Source of the DNA: an uncultured Pseudomonadota bacterium
Lineage (GTDB): Bacteria > Myxococcota_A > UBA796 > UBA9615
Length of the DNA: 7,601 nt
Direction: 5' to 3'
Assembly: GCA_937907595.1 (NCBI GenBank)
Contig: CALCXL010000768.1
Span: forward strand, 1 to 7,601
The translations under genes were made by a program, and so were the position numbers. Numbering within the stretch: the stretch's first letter is position 1; every line of letters begins with the position of its first letter. Positions 1 to 5,280 of this stretch are shown one piece after another. The notes under the pieces are model-generated. The model was not told the origin of the DNA, did not search any database, and saw only the letters and a list, made by a program, of their open reading frames with translations.

Positions 1-551
1 GTGATCTGCAGCGGCTCGTCGCCCTCGTTGTGGATCTCCACGATCTTGTGGACCTCCTGGCCGCGGAACTGGAAGCCCCAGTCCAGGGTGTTGGCCGACA
101 CGCGTGCGTGGGGGCCGCCGGTGGCCTGCCGCCCGATGAAGGCGACGGTCTTCTCCGCCTCGTCCGGGTCGTCGGTGTAGATGTCCAGGGCCGCGAAGGT
201 GTCCGCCTCCTCCGCGGCGATGTACACGACCTCGATCACCGCGACCTGGTGGGGGCGGATGACCGGCGGGACCGTGTCCTCGTTCAGGCTGAAGTTGGCG
301 TCCGAGTCGTAGTTGAGCTCGATGTCCTCGATCACCAGCTCCTGGTCGCCGGCGTTGTGGATCGGGACCTCCGTGATCACCTCCGTGCCCGCGGGCAGGA
401 CCGGGATCTCGATCAGGCGCTCGGGGATGAAGATGTCCGCGAACTCCACCGTCTGCGTCTGGGTGGGCGTGGAGTCGTCGTCGTCGCCCTCCGCCGCGCA
501 GGCGACCAGGGACAGGGCGAACAGCAGCGCGGGGATGCTCTTGAAGGTCAT
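1..551 (-). CDS. Lipoprotein with choice-of-anchor-D (ASH-like) repeats, C-terminus beyond window
   Basis: The reading frame stays open from an ATG at 549-551 to the window edge, giving 183 visible residues; the 3' end is missing. The N-terminus is a lipoprotein signal peptide: a basic Lys4, a hydrophobic core and the lipobox L15-V16-A17-C18. Ala at +2 would favour outer-membrane sorting under the E. coli Lol rule. An acidic run D23-D26 and a Thr/Gln-rich linker follow. Residues about 46-141 form an Ig-like beta domain of the choice-of-anchor-D/ASH type, with the phrases 'IHNAGDQELVIEDI' and 'DIYTDDPDEAEKTVAFIG'. A second copy starts near 148 ('LDWGFQFRGQEV', 'EIHNEGDEPLQI') and runs off the edge. 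Such repeats usually serve in surface or periplasmic binding and anchoring; no enzymatic role is visible. The start is supported by the lipobox and by a good Shine-Dalgarno sequence. Lipoprotein and repeat type are confident, the exact role is unknown. Confidence 0.88.
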   Translation of the reverse strand, partial: MTFKSIPALLFALSLVACAAEGDDDDSTPTQTQTVEFADIFIPERLIEIPVLPAGTEVITEVPIHNAGDQELVIEDIELNYDSDANFSLNEDTVPPVIRPHQVAVIEVVYIAAEEADTFAALDIYTDDPDEAEKTVAFIGRQATGGPHARVSANTLDWGFQFRGQEVHKIVEIHNEGDEPLQI

Positions 552-556
552 CGACG

Positions 557-564
557 TCCTCTCC
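557..564 (-). promoter_or_regulatory. Shine-Dalgarno site of the choice-of-anchor-D lipoprotein gene
   Basis: On the minus strand this reads GGAGAGGA, five bases before the ATG at 551. It fixes the start of the lipoprotein gene and agrees with the signal peptide beginning at that codon. Confidence 0.75.
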
Positions 565-602
565 GCGCGCGGGGGAGTGGGCCCTGCGCGCGCGATCACC
601 GC

Positions 603-631
603 AACTTAACAGCGTGCCCGGGCGCGGTCCA
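603..631 (-). promoter_or_regulatory. Candidate sigma-70 type promoter for the first lipoprotein gene
   Basis: On the minus strand TGGACC (-35 position, forward 626-631) and TAAGTT (-10 position, forward 603-608) are separated by exactly 17 bases. The -35 matches TTGACA at 4 of 6 positions; the -10 matches TATAAT only at 3 of 6. Transcription would begin near 596 and leave a leader of about 45 bases containing the Shine-Dalgarno site. TTAAGTT is a rare AT-rich patch in this GC-rich spacer. The 552-729 spacer otherwise holds only GC-rich sequence and a weak hairpin, GGGGC(711-715)/GCCCC(721-725), without a T-run. Confidence 0.35.
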
Positions 632-729
632 CCGGGCGCGAACTGCCCGATCGGCCCCACCGTCGAGGCGACGTGGGGCGGGAAGCGCGGGGTGGGGGGG
701 GCCGGGGGCGGGGGCCGAACGCCCCGGAC

Positions 730-1389
730 TCAGGGGAGGCGGAACTCCAGGCGCAGCGCGTAGCCGCCGCCCTCGCCGTGGTGGCAGGCCACCGCCACCG
801 CCACCTGCTCGCCGGCCCGCAGGTCGATCACCTGTCCGGTCTGCTCGGGCACGGCCAGGGTCGCGCCCTGATCGTCCAACACCGCCCCGGTTCCCTGCTC
901 GTCCCAGTCCAGGACCACCAGATCCAGGTCGGTCTCTTCGCTCCAGGGTCCGTCGGGGTCGTCCAGGTCGATGGGCTGGTTGGCCCCGTCCGGGGCGCCG
1001 GTCCACTGCAGGGAGGCATGCAGCCAGCCGTCGGTGGCCGCGACCACGCCGAACACGTCGACGTCGCCGTCGTACCAGCCCTGGTGGTGGGGCGCGGTCT
1101 CGTCCGCCACGCCGTCGCCGTTGAGGTCGACGGGCAGGGACGGCCAGTCGGCGGGCGCCGTGGCGTCGAAGCCGCAGAAGTCGGACGCGCCGGTGATCGA
1201 CACGATCGTGGGCGCCGTCAGCGGATCGATCGCCTGCACGCTGCCCGAAGCGGCGTCGGGATCCGCGGTCAGGTCCCGGCGTTCAGCCTCCGGGTTCGGC
1301 GGCTCCGGATTCGGCAGGTTGAGGTAGAGCGGCCAGCCGTCGCAGCCGACCAGCAGCACCATCGCCAAGGGGAGGAGGAACCGGTTCAT
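730..1389 (-). CDS. Small lipoprotein with a pre-peptidase-C-terminal (PPC)-like domain
   Basis: 219 residues. The chosen ATG (1387-1389) begins a lipoprotein signal peptide with lipobox L13-V14-G15-C16; the frame is open further upstream but that extension would bury the signal. Asp17 at +2 would retain a lipoprotein in the inner membrane in E. coli, though the rule may not hold in this lineage. A Pro/Asn linker (about 20-35) follows. Residues 88-97 (DLNGDGVADE) form a DxNxDGxxD loop typical of calcium sites. Residues about 100-217 look like a PPC-type beta sandwich: 'GDVDVFGV', 'WLHASLQW', 'TDLDLVVLDWD', then 'LRAGEQVAVAVACHH' and a closing 'GGYALRLEF'. Such domains commonly accompany secreted enzymes, but no catalytic domain is present here. 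Cys72 and Cys202 could form a disulfide. It lies downstream of no other visible gene on its strand and is divergent from the HDOD gene. The PPC assignment is from pattern, not from a search. Confidence 0.85.
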   Translation of the reverse strand: MNRFLLPLAMVLLVGCDGWPLYLNLPNPEPPNPEAERRDLTADPDAASGSVQAIDPLTAPTIVSITGASDFCGFDATAPADWPSLPVDLNGDGVADETAPHHQGWYDGDVDVFGVVAATDGWLHASLQWTGAPDGANQPIDLDDPDGPWSEETDLDLVVLDWDEQGTGAVLDDQGATLAVPEQTGQVIDLRAGEQVAVAVACHHGEGGGYALRLEFRLP

Positions 1390-1397
1390 CGTCCGCG

Positions 1398-1406
1398 AGC
1401 ATAGCA
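1398..1406 (-). promoter_or_regulatory. Candidate extended -10 element in front of the PPC-like lipoprotein gene
   Basis: On the minus strand this reads TGCTATGCT, an extended -10 pattern (TGn before TATGCT, which matches TATAAT at 4 of 6). Its last base lies nine bases before the ATG, so the transcript would have almost no leader. No clear -35 element is seen, which is tolerated by extended -10 promoters. Only a weak GGAC precedes the start codon, which fits a leaderless or near-leaderless message. The rest of the divergent spacer (1390-1517) shows AT-rich TAAAGAT at 1475-1481 on the plus strand, a possible -10 for the HDOD gene without a convincing -35. Confidence 0.35.
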
Positions 1407-1500
1407 CCGCCCACGGGGGCGACCGGGGCCTGCGATCCGGCAGGGCGCGATCGGGGGACGTCGCACGATTTGGGTAAAGATCGGGTGCCGGCGACCGATG

Positions 1501-1512
1501 AAGGGAGGGAGG
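1501..1512 (+). promoter_or_regulatory. Strong Shine-Dalgarno site of the HDOD gene
   Basis: The purine run AAGGGAGGGAGG ends with GGAGG at 1508-1512, five bases before the ATG at 1518. It selects this start over the in-frame ATG 48 bases upstream, which has no such site. Confidence 0.8.
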
Positions 1513-1517
1513 CCGGC

Positions 1518-3335
1518 ATGAGCGCATTCAAAGACTCCGTCAAATCCGCCATTCGTCAGGTGTTCGGCCACGCCGACATCGAGTCCGTGCTCAACGACCA
1601 CTGGGACTTCGACAAGGACTTTCCCCAGGACAAGCGCGACGCCATGCGCTCGCAGCCCCAGCCTGGGGTCGGCGCACGCCCCACGCCGCCCGGCAAGCCC
1701 ACCCCGCCCGGCAAGCCCATGTCGGCGACCAAGCCGATGCAGCAGCGGCGCAAGAAGCCGTCGCCGGTGCCCCGCCTGGATCCGCTCCCCGCCAAGCCGG
1801 TGAACCTGGCCTACCTGCCCGAGTCGGTGCTGCCCCCCGATCGGGAGGCGCCCCCCAAGACCCCCCGCCCCGTCGTCGCCGGCCGCCTGCTCACGGAGGG
1901 CGCCCCCCACGCCGCGTCCACGGTCGACCCGACAGGCACCTCCCCCGAGGAGTTCGCGCTCCTGCTGGACCAGGTCGATCTGTCGTACCTGGACGAGGAC
2001 GACGCCCCGCCCAACCACCGCACGCTGGACATCACCGGGTCCCACGCGGCTTGCGAGACCCCCGCCGCCGAGGACCTGATGGCGGCCATGCGCGAGGCCG
2101 AGCCGCCGCCCCGGCCGCCCCCCGCGCCGGTGGTGCTGCAGCGTCCCCGGGACGTGATCAGCGGCTCCATGGACATCCCCGAGCCCCTGCGCCTGGACCC
2201 CGACGACCTGATGGGCGACTCGTCCTTCGAGTCCACGTCCATCGACGGGCTGCCCGAGGAGCGGCTGGCCGACGGCGGCGCCCTGCCCCCCGCGGACATC
2301 TGGGACGACGCCGCCATCCGCGCCGAGCTGCTGGACGATCTGAGAGCCCAGCTGGCCGTGGCCGACGAGCCCGCGGAGCGGCGCGTGCTCCAGGCGCTGC
2401 GGCAGGCGCTGTTGGAGGACGATCTGGACTTCCCGCCCTTCCCGCCGGCCGCCCGCCGGATGCTGGGCGAGGGGGGCACCGGCCCGTCCGACGAGGACCT
2501 GCTGGACGTCATCCGCAGCGACCCGGCCCTGGCCGGCAAGCTGATGAAGGTCGCCAACTCGCCTTTCTACCTGGCGGCCTCGCCGGTGGCGTCCATCAAC
2601 GCCGCCGTGGTGCGGATCGGCCTGGACCAGGTGCGGCGGGTGACCATCGCCGCGTCCATCGCGGAGTCCTACAAGGTCAAGGGCTACGAGTCGGTGATGG
2701 CGAACCTGCGGCTGCACTCGGTGGGCACCGGCATGGCGGCGGAGCTGCTGGCGATCTCCTCCAAGGTCAACCCCGCCGAGGCCTTCCTGGCCGGCCTGCT
2801 GCACGACGTGGGCGAGGCGCTGGTCTACCGGCTGGTGCGCAAGCGGGCCTGCGAGGACAGCGCGGCCGGCGACGACTGGTACCCCGATCGGCGGGTGCTG
2901 CGGCGGCTGGCCCGCCGCCACCACCTGCGGCTGGGCGCGCTCTTCCTGGGGACCTGGGACCTGGCCGCGAACGTGGCCAGCGCCATCGCGTTCCACCACC
3001 ACCCCGAGCTGGCCGAGCGCCGCTACCTGGAGATCACCGCGCTCATCCACATCGCCGACGAGCTGGCCCTCCGCGCCGTGCAGCACGTCCAGGGCATGCC
3101 GTGGAAGGCCCACCTGGTGCTCCGGGCCGAGGCGGAGGGCTCGATCGACCTCTCAGCGGCGGTCGACGCGGACGGCATCGACGAGGTCACGGTCGCCGAC
3201 CTGCTGGCCTACTGCCCCCGGGGCTGGGACGAGGAGCGGCTGCGCGGGGTCCTCCGCTCGGTGGCCCTGCGGCTGGACGGCAACGACCTGGCCGCCGTCG
3301 ACGGGTCGGCCACCCTGGCGTCGATGACGATGTAG
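1518..3335 (+). CDS. HDOD-domain regulatory protein with long disordered N-terminus
   Basis: 605 residues from the ATG preceded by a strong ribosome site. A short helical N-terminal segment (about 1-43, 'FKDSVKSAIRQVFGHADI') is followed by a Pro/Lys-rich then Pro/acidic low-complexity stretch to about residue 260, including a perfect TPPGKP hexapeptide repeat (56-67). A helical segment (about 265-300) leads into the HDOD domain at about 304-500. Visible landmarks are 'FPPFPPAARRML', 'IRSDPALAGKLMKVANSPFY' (331-350), 'VVRIGLDQVRRV' and 'AGLLHDVGEAL' with H429-D430. HDOD proteins are non-enzymatic relatives of the HD hydrolases; they act as scaffolds in signalling, motility and stress control. 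Here the HD pair survives, plus 'AFHHHPE' (491-497) and 'HIADELA' near 512, so residual metal binding cannot be excluded. No receiver, GGDEF or kinase domain is fused. It is cytoplasmic by lack of signal or membrane segments. The partner is unknown. Confidence 0.93.
   Translation: MSAFKDSVKSAIRQVFGHADIESVLNDHWDFDKDFPQDKRDAMRSQPQPGVGARPTPPGKPTPPGKPMSATKPMQQRRKKPSPVPRLDPLPAKPVNLAYLPESVLPPDREAPPKTPRPVVAGRLLTEGAPHAASTVDPTGTSPEEFALLLDQVDLSYLDEDDAPPNHRTLDITGSHAACETPAAEDLMAAMREAEPPPRPPPAPVVLQRPRDVISGSMDIPEPLRLDPDDLMGDSSFESTSIDGLPEERLADGGALPPADIWDDAAIRAELLDDLRAQLAVADEPAERRVLQALRQALLEDDLDFPPFPPAARRMLGEGGTGPSDEDLLDVIRSDPALAGKLMKVANSPFYLAASPVASINAAVVRIGLDQVRRVTIAASIAESYKVKGYESVMANLRLHSVGTGMAAELLAISSKVNPAEAFLAGLLHDVGEALVYRLVRKRACEDSAAGDDWYPDRRVLRRLARRHHLRLGALFLGTWDLAANVASAIAFHHHPELAERRYLEITALIHIADELALRAVQHVQGMPWKAHLVLRAEAEGSIDLSAAVDADGIDEVTVADLLAYCPRGWDEERLRGVLRSVALRLDGNDLAAVDGSATLASMTM
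1683..1718 (+). repeat. Tandem 18-base repeat inside the HDOD gene
   Basis: Two adjacent 18-base units, 1683-1700 and 1701-1718, differ at a single base (G at 1685 against C at 1703) and each encodes Thr-Pro-Pro-Gly-Lys-Pro. They lie in the disordered linker, where copy number can change without harming a fold. Confidence 0.85.
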
Positions 3336-3339
3336 GGCG

Positions 3340-3359
3340 GCGGCGAGGGCTCGAGCCGC
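3340..3359. terminator. Weak hairpin between convergent HDOD and vapC genes
   Basis: The 32-base gap between the two stop codons holds GCGGC (3340-3344) facing GCCGC (3355-3359), and inside it the perfect 10-base palindrome GGCTCGAGCC (3348-3357). Either could fold in RNA from both strands. There is no T-run on either side, so intrinsic termination is uncertain; the position between convergent genes is the main support. Confidence 0.25.
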
Positions 3360-3367
3360 GGACGAAC

Positions 3368-3754
3368 TCAGGCCGCGGGCAGGTCGGTCTGCGAGAAGTC
3401 CTGGCCGACGAAGAGGAGGGGCTGGTCGGCCACCCAGGCGGTGGCGTAGCTCAGGCAGTCGCCGAAGTTGAGGCGAGCCGGGTGGCGGCCCCGACCGAAG
3501 CGTCGGTAGGCGTCCAGGGCCACGTGCCAATGGGGCTCGCCGAACTCGACCCGCTCCACGTCGAAGGTGTCCAGGAAGCGGGTCAGCAGGCCGCGCACGT
3601 CGTGGCCGATGCGGTTCTGCAGCACCAGGGCGGTCTCCGCGACGGTGGGGCAGCCGACCCCTACGAGGGGCGCCGCGTCGATCCGCGCAAGCAGGGCTTC
3701 GAAGCCGGGCTCGCGCAGGAAGACGGCCACGATCGCCGACGAATCGAGGATCAC
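3368..3754 (-). CDS. vapC: VapC-type PIN-domain ribonuclease toxin
   Basis: 128 residues, the usual VapC length. It starts at a GTG (3752-3754) that overlaps the antitoxin stop as GTGA. The PIN fold is complete: the opening 'VILDSSAIVAVFLREPG' carries Asp4; 'CPTVAETALV' carries Glu40; 'LNFGDCLSYATAWV' carries Asp99; and 'LLFVGQDFSQTDL' carries Asp119. These are the expected acidic, Mg-binding residues of the active site. PIN toxins of this family cut RNA, often tRNA or rRNA, when freed from the antitoxin. In the last motif the usual Asn or Asp of 'GNDF/GDDF' is Gln118, a minor departure. An in-frame extension upstream of the GTG is open but belongs to other reading frames' shadow. The cellular target cannot be read from sequence. 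Translational coupling to vapB is implied, since only a weak GGGGAC lies upstream. Confidence 0.95.
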   Translation of the reverse strand: MILDSSAIVAVFLREPGFEALLARIDAAPLVGVGCPTVAETALVLQNRIGHDVRGLLTRFLDTFDVERVEFGEPHWHVALDAYRRFGRGRHPARLNFGDCLSYATAWVADQPLLFVGQDFSQTDLPAA

Positions 3755-4023
3755 AGGCCCGCGTCCCCGTAGCCGAGCGCCACGTCCTCTTCCTCGTGGG
3801 TCCACACCCGCCCCAGCTGATCGGCGGGGACGCGCGGCCACACCTCCGCCTCCAGGAAGCCGATCCATCGTTCGACCCGGCCCCGGACGCCGCCGCGCAG
3901 GAGCAGCCGGTCGCGGCGGAGCAGGAGGGCCTGGCGGACCGCCTCGGTCTTGGTCTCGCCCGTGCGGGCGGTGATCTGGTCGACCAGGGCCTCGACTTCG
4001 GGATTCTTGAGGTTCAGGGACAT
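3751..4023 (-). CDS. vapB: VapB-type antitoxin (Rv0623-like family)
   Basis: 90 residues, beginning 'MSLNLKNPEVEALVDQIT' and continuing 'ARTGETKTEAVRQALLLR', the signature of the Rv0623-like VapB antitoxins with an N-terminal DNA-binding segment (about 1-40). The C-terminal part ('RVPADQLGRVWT', then 'EEEDVALGYGDAGL') is the toxin-binding tail; the LGY-D-x-GL ending is typical. Residues 50-65 are rich in Trp and aromatic residues and probably contact the toxin groove. It lies upstream of vapC with a 4-base overlap (3751-3754), so both come from one message, and the VapBC complex should repress this operon. No Shine-Dalgarno sequence is evident before the ATG, and the leader is unusually AT-rich. 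The coding sequence itself is as GC-rich as its surroundings. Confidence 0.93.
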   Translation of the reverse strand: MSLNLKNPEVEALVDQITARTGETKTEAVRQALLLRRDRLLLRGGVRGRVERWIGFLEAEVWPRVPADQLGRVWTHEEEDVALGYGDAGL

Positions 4024-4062
4024 GCGACAACAGTAAGATTTCTACCTTTTGTACGCAATTCC
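4024..4062 (-). promoter_or_regulatory. AT-rich promoter/operator region of vapBC
   Basis: These 39 bases between the GT-C gene stop and the vapB start are far more AT-rich than anything else in the window. On the minus strand TTGCGT (forward 4053-4058) and TACTGT (forward 4030-4035) are 17 bases apart and could be -35 and -10 elements, each 3 of 6 to consensus. Forward 4033-4045 reads GTAAGATTTCTAC, an imperfect palindrome with matching GTA/TAC ends that could be a VapB operator. The start would be nearly leaderless. The exact elements are uncertain; that regulation sits here is likely. Confidence 0.45.
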
Positions 4063-5256
4063 TTATTGGCGAGAGTTCGACTCCCGCTCGAGCAGCGGCT
4101 CGTCGTAGAGCTGGTGGGGCAGACCGCAGCAGAACGAGGGGCCGCGGTGAGGCCAGGTCCGGGGGTCTTGATGGGGCGGGGCGATCCGCGGATCCGCGGA
4201 GCGTTGTCCCTCGATGGTCGCAGCCACATCGACCGCGGCCCGCCGCCAGGCCACGGCCTCCCCGCCGGCCAGCAGGGCCAGGATCCCCACCAGCGCCAGG
4301 ACCGCCTTCGGCCGCTCCGTCGCCATGCCGCCCCAGATCAGGGCCGCTCCCACCGACGGCAGCAGGAGGTACCACTGGCCGCCGTCGTTGGGCAGCACGT
4401 GCAGCACCGGGAGCAGGGCCAGCCCCACCAGCGCAGAGCCCAGGCGCAGATCGCGCCGCGATGAGCCCAACTGCAGCAGCAGGGCCGCGACGAGCACCGC
4501 CGCTCCCAGCCCCACGGTGTCCCGCAGCACCTCCGGCACGCCCACCGGCACGAACGTGGGCACCAGCACCTCCAAGGCCGTCGGCGGGGCCCAGCGCGAG
4601 GCCATGGCCCACCAGGTGCGGCCCGGCCAGTACGCGGCATCCACCCCGGCCAGGTTGAGCGACAGCGCGAAGGCGGCGCCCCCCAGCACGATCGACGGCA
4701 CGGCCTTGCGGGGGTGACCGTCCGCCCAGGCCACGAGCGCGAGCATGGGCAGCAGCGCCACGCCCGTCTCCTTGAAGAGGATCGCGACCACGGCCGCGAG
4801 TCCGGCGAGCAGCGGCCTGCGGGGCAGGAGCAGGAGCGCGGCCAGGGCGGCGACCACCATCGCCCCGTCGGCCCGCCCCCCGATCCAGCCCGCCGTGGCG
4901 ACGTGCGCGGGGTGCACCGCGAAGAAGCAGGCGCCCAGAAGCGCGGCGGGGTGCAGGCGACGTCCCAGCCACCGGTGCAGCAGGGCCGCGGCCGCCGCGT
5001 GCAGTCCCAGGTTCAGGGCGTGGGCGACGACGTCGGGGGCGCCGGCGTCCAGGCGGAAGAGGTAGACCAGCAGGGGGCGCCAGGTGCCGCTCCCGCCCAC
5101 CGGCAGGGCCCAGGGCGCCAGCGGGTCCAGCCCGATCCACTTGATGGCTTCGAAGGCCAAGACGCGCTCGTCGACCATGCGCGGGGCCGTGAGCAGGGGC
5201 AGGAACGGGAGCACCGCGAGCAGCGGAGGCAGCCATCGACGGTCGGAGGGGCGCAT
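4063..5256 (-). CDS. GT-C fold membrane glycosyltransferase, TMTC-like, without TPR repeats
   Basis: 397 residues with roughly ten hydrophobic segments (about 9-24, 75-95, 104-120, 132-146, 149-161, 164-178, 187-203, 248-263, 273-288, 296-334), so an inner-membrane protein. The family marks are those of TMTC/PMT-type GT-C transferases. Asp29-Glu30 sits in the first external loop, where the catalytic acid is expected. 'TWRPLLVYLF' (58-67), 'HALNLGLHAAAAALL' (79-93), 'FFAVHPAHVA' (111-120) with 'GGRAD' (126-130), 'LFKETGVALLP' (160-170) and 'WYLLLPSVGAALI' (295-307) follow in the family order. Known relatives move a sugar from a polyprenyl-phosphate carrier to a protein or glycan on the outer face. 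Most bacterial and animal homologues carry C-terminal TPRs; here a short soluble tail (about 340-397) with Cys376-Cys377 replaces them. No Shine-Dalgarno sequence precedes the ATG. Donor and acceptor are unknown. Confidence 0.87.
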   Translation of the reverse strand: MRPSDRRWLPPLLAVLPFLPLLTAPRMVDERVLAFEAIKWIGLDPLAPWALPVGGSGTWRPLLVYLFRLDAGAPDVVAHALNLGLHAAAAALLHRWLGRRLHPAALLGACFFAVHPAHVATAGWIGGRADGAMVVAALAALLLLPRRPLLAGLAAVVAILFKETGVALLPMLALVAWADGHPRKAVPSIVLGGAAFALSLNLAGVDAAYWPGRTWWAMASRWAPPTALEVLVPTFVPVGVPEVLRDTVGLGAAVLVAALLLQLGSSRRDLRLGSALVGLALLPVLHVLPNDGGQWYLLLPSVGAALIWGGMATERPKAVLALVGILALLAGGEAVAWRRAAVDVAATIEGQRSADPRIAPPHQDPRTWPHRGPSFCCGLPHQLYDEPLLERESNSRQ

Positions 5257-5280
5257 CGTGCACTAAGATACGCGGCCGCC
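5257..5280. promoter_or_regulatory. Compact divergent promoter with a near-symmetric -10 element
   Basis: Only 24 bases separate the two divergent start codons. In the middle TAAGATA (5264-5270) gives TAAGAT on the plus strand and TATCTT on the minus strand; each matches TATAAT at 4 of 6 positions. Expected starts fall about 5 bases (plus) and 1-2 bases (minus) before the ATGs, and neither gene has a Shine-Dalgarno sequence, so short-leader or leaderless messages are predicted. Any -35 contacts would lie inside the opposite gene; none close to TTGACA is seen. Confidence 0.45.

Noticed and set aside
711..725. GGGGC/GCCCC hairpin downstream of the PPC-like lipoprotein gene, considered as a terminator
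   Set aside because: Only five pairs and no T-run on the relevant strand; such strings arise by chance in GC-rich spacers.
30..1124. A 364-codon plus-strand frame over the lipoprotein genes
   Set aside because: Arg/Pro/Gly-rich without motifs, and it is antisense to two lipoprotein genes with clear lipoboxes.
1461..1476. TCGCACGATTTGGGT before the HDOD gene, considered as a sigma-54 promoter
   Set aside because: The -24 half is close to TGGCAC but the -12 half lacks the GC of TTGC, which is essential.
1386..3113. A 575-codon open frame antisense to the HDOD gene
   Set aside because: It mirrors the third-position GC bias of the HDOD gene, is low complexity (Gly, Arg, Val, His, Gln) and shows no domain; the plus-strand HDOD protein has clear family motifs.
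4066..4092. A tRNA T-arm-like string (GAGTTCGACTCCCGC) at the end of the GT-C gene, considered as a tRNA 3' fragment or attachment core
   Set aside because: The T-loop TTCGACT is present but two of the five stem pairs fail, and no acceptor end, anticodon arm or second copy is found in the window.
3755..5263. A long in-frame upstream extension of vapC crossing vapB and the GT-C gene
   Set aside because: It runs out of frame through two convincing genes; only the last 128 codons carry the PIN domain, and GTG at the GTGA overlap is the natural start.
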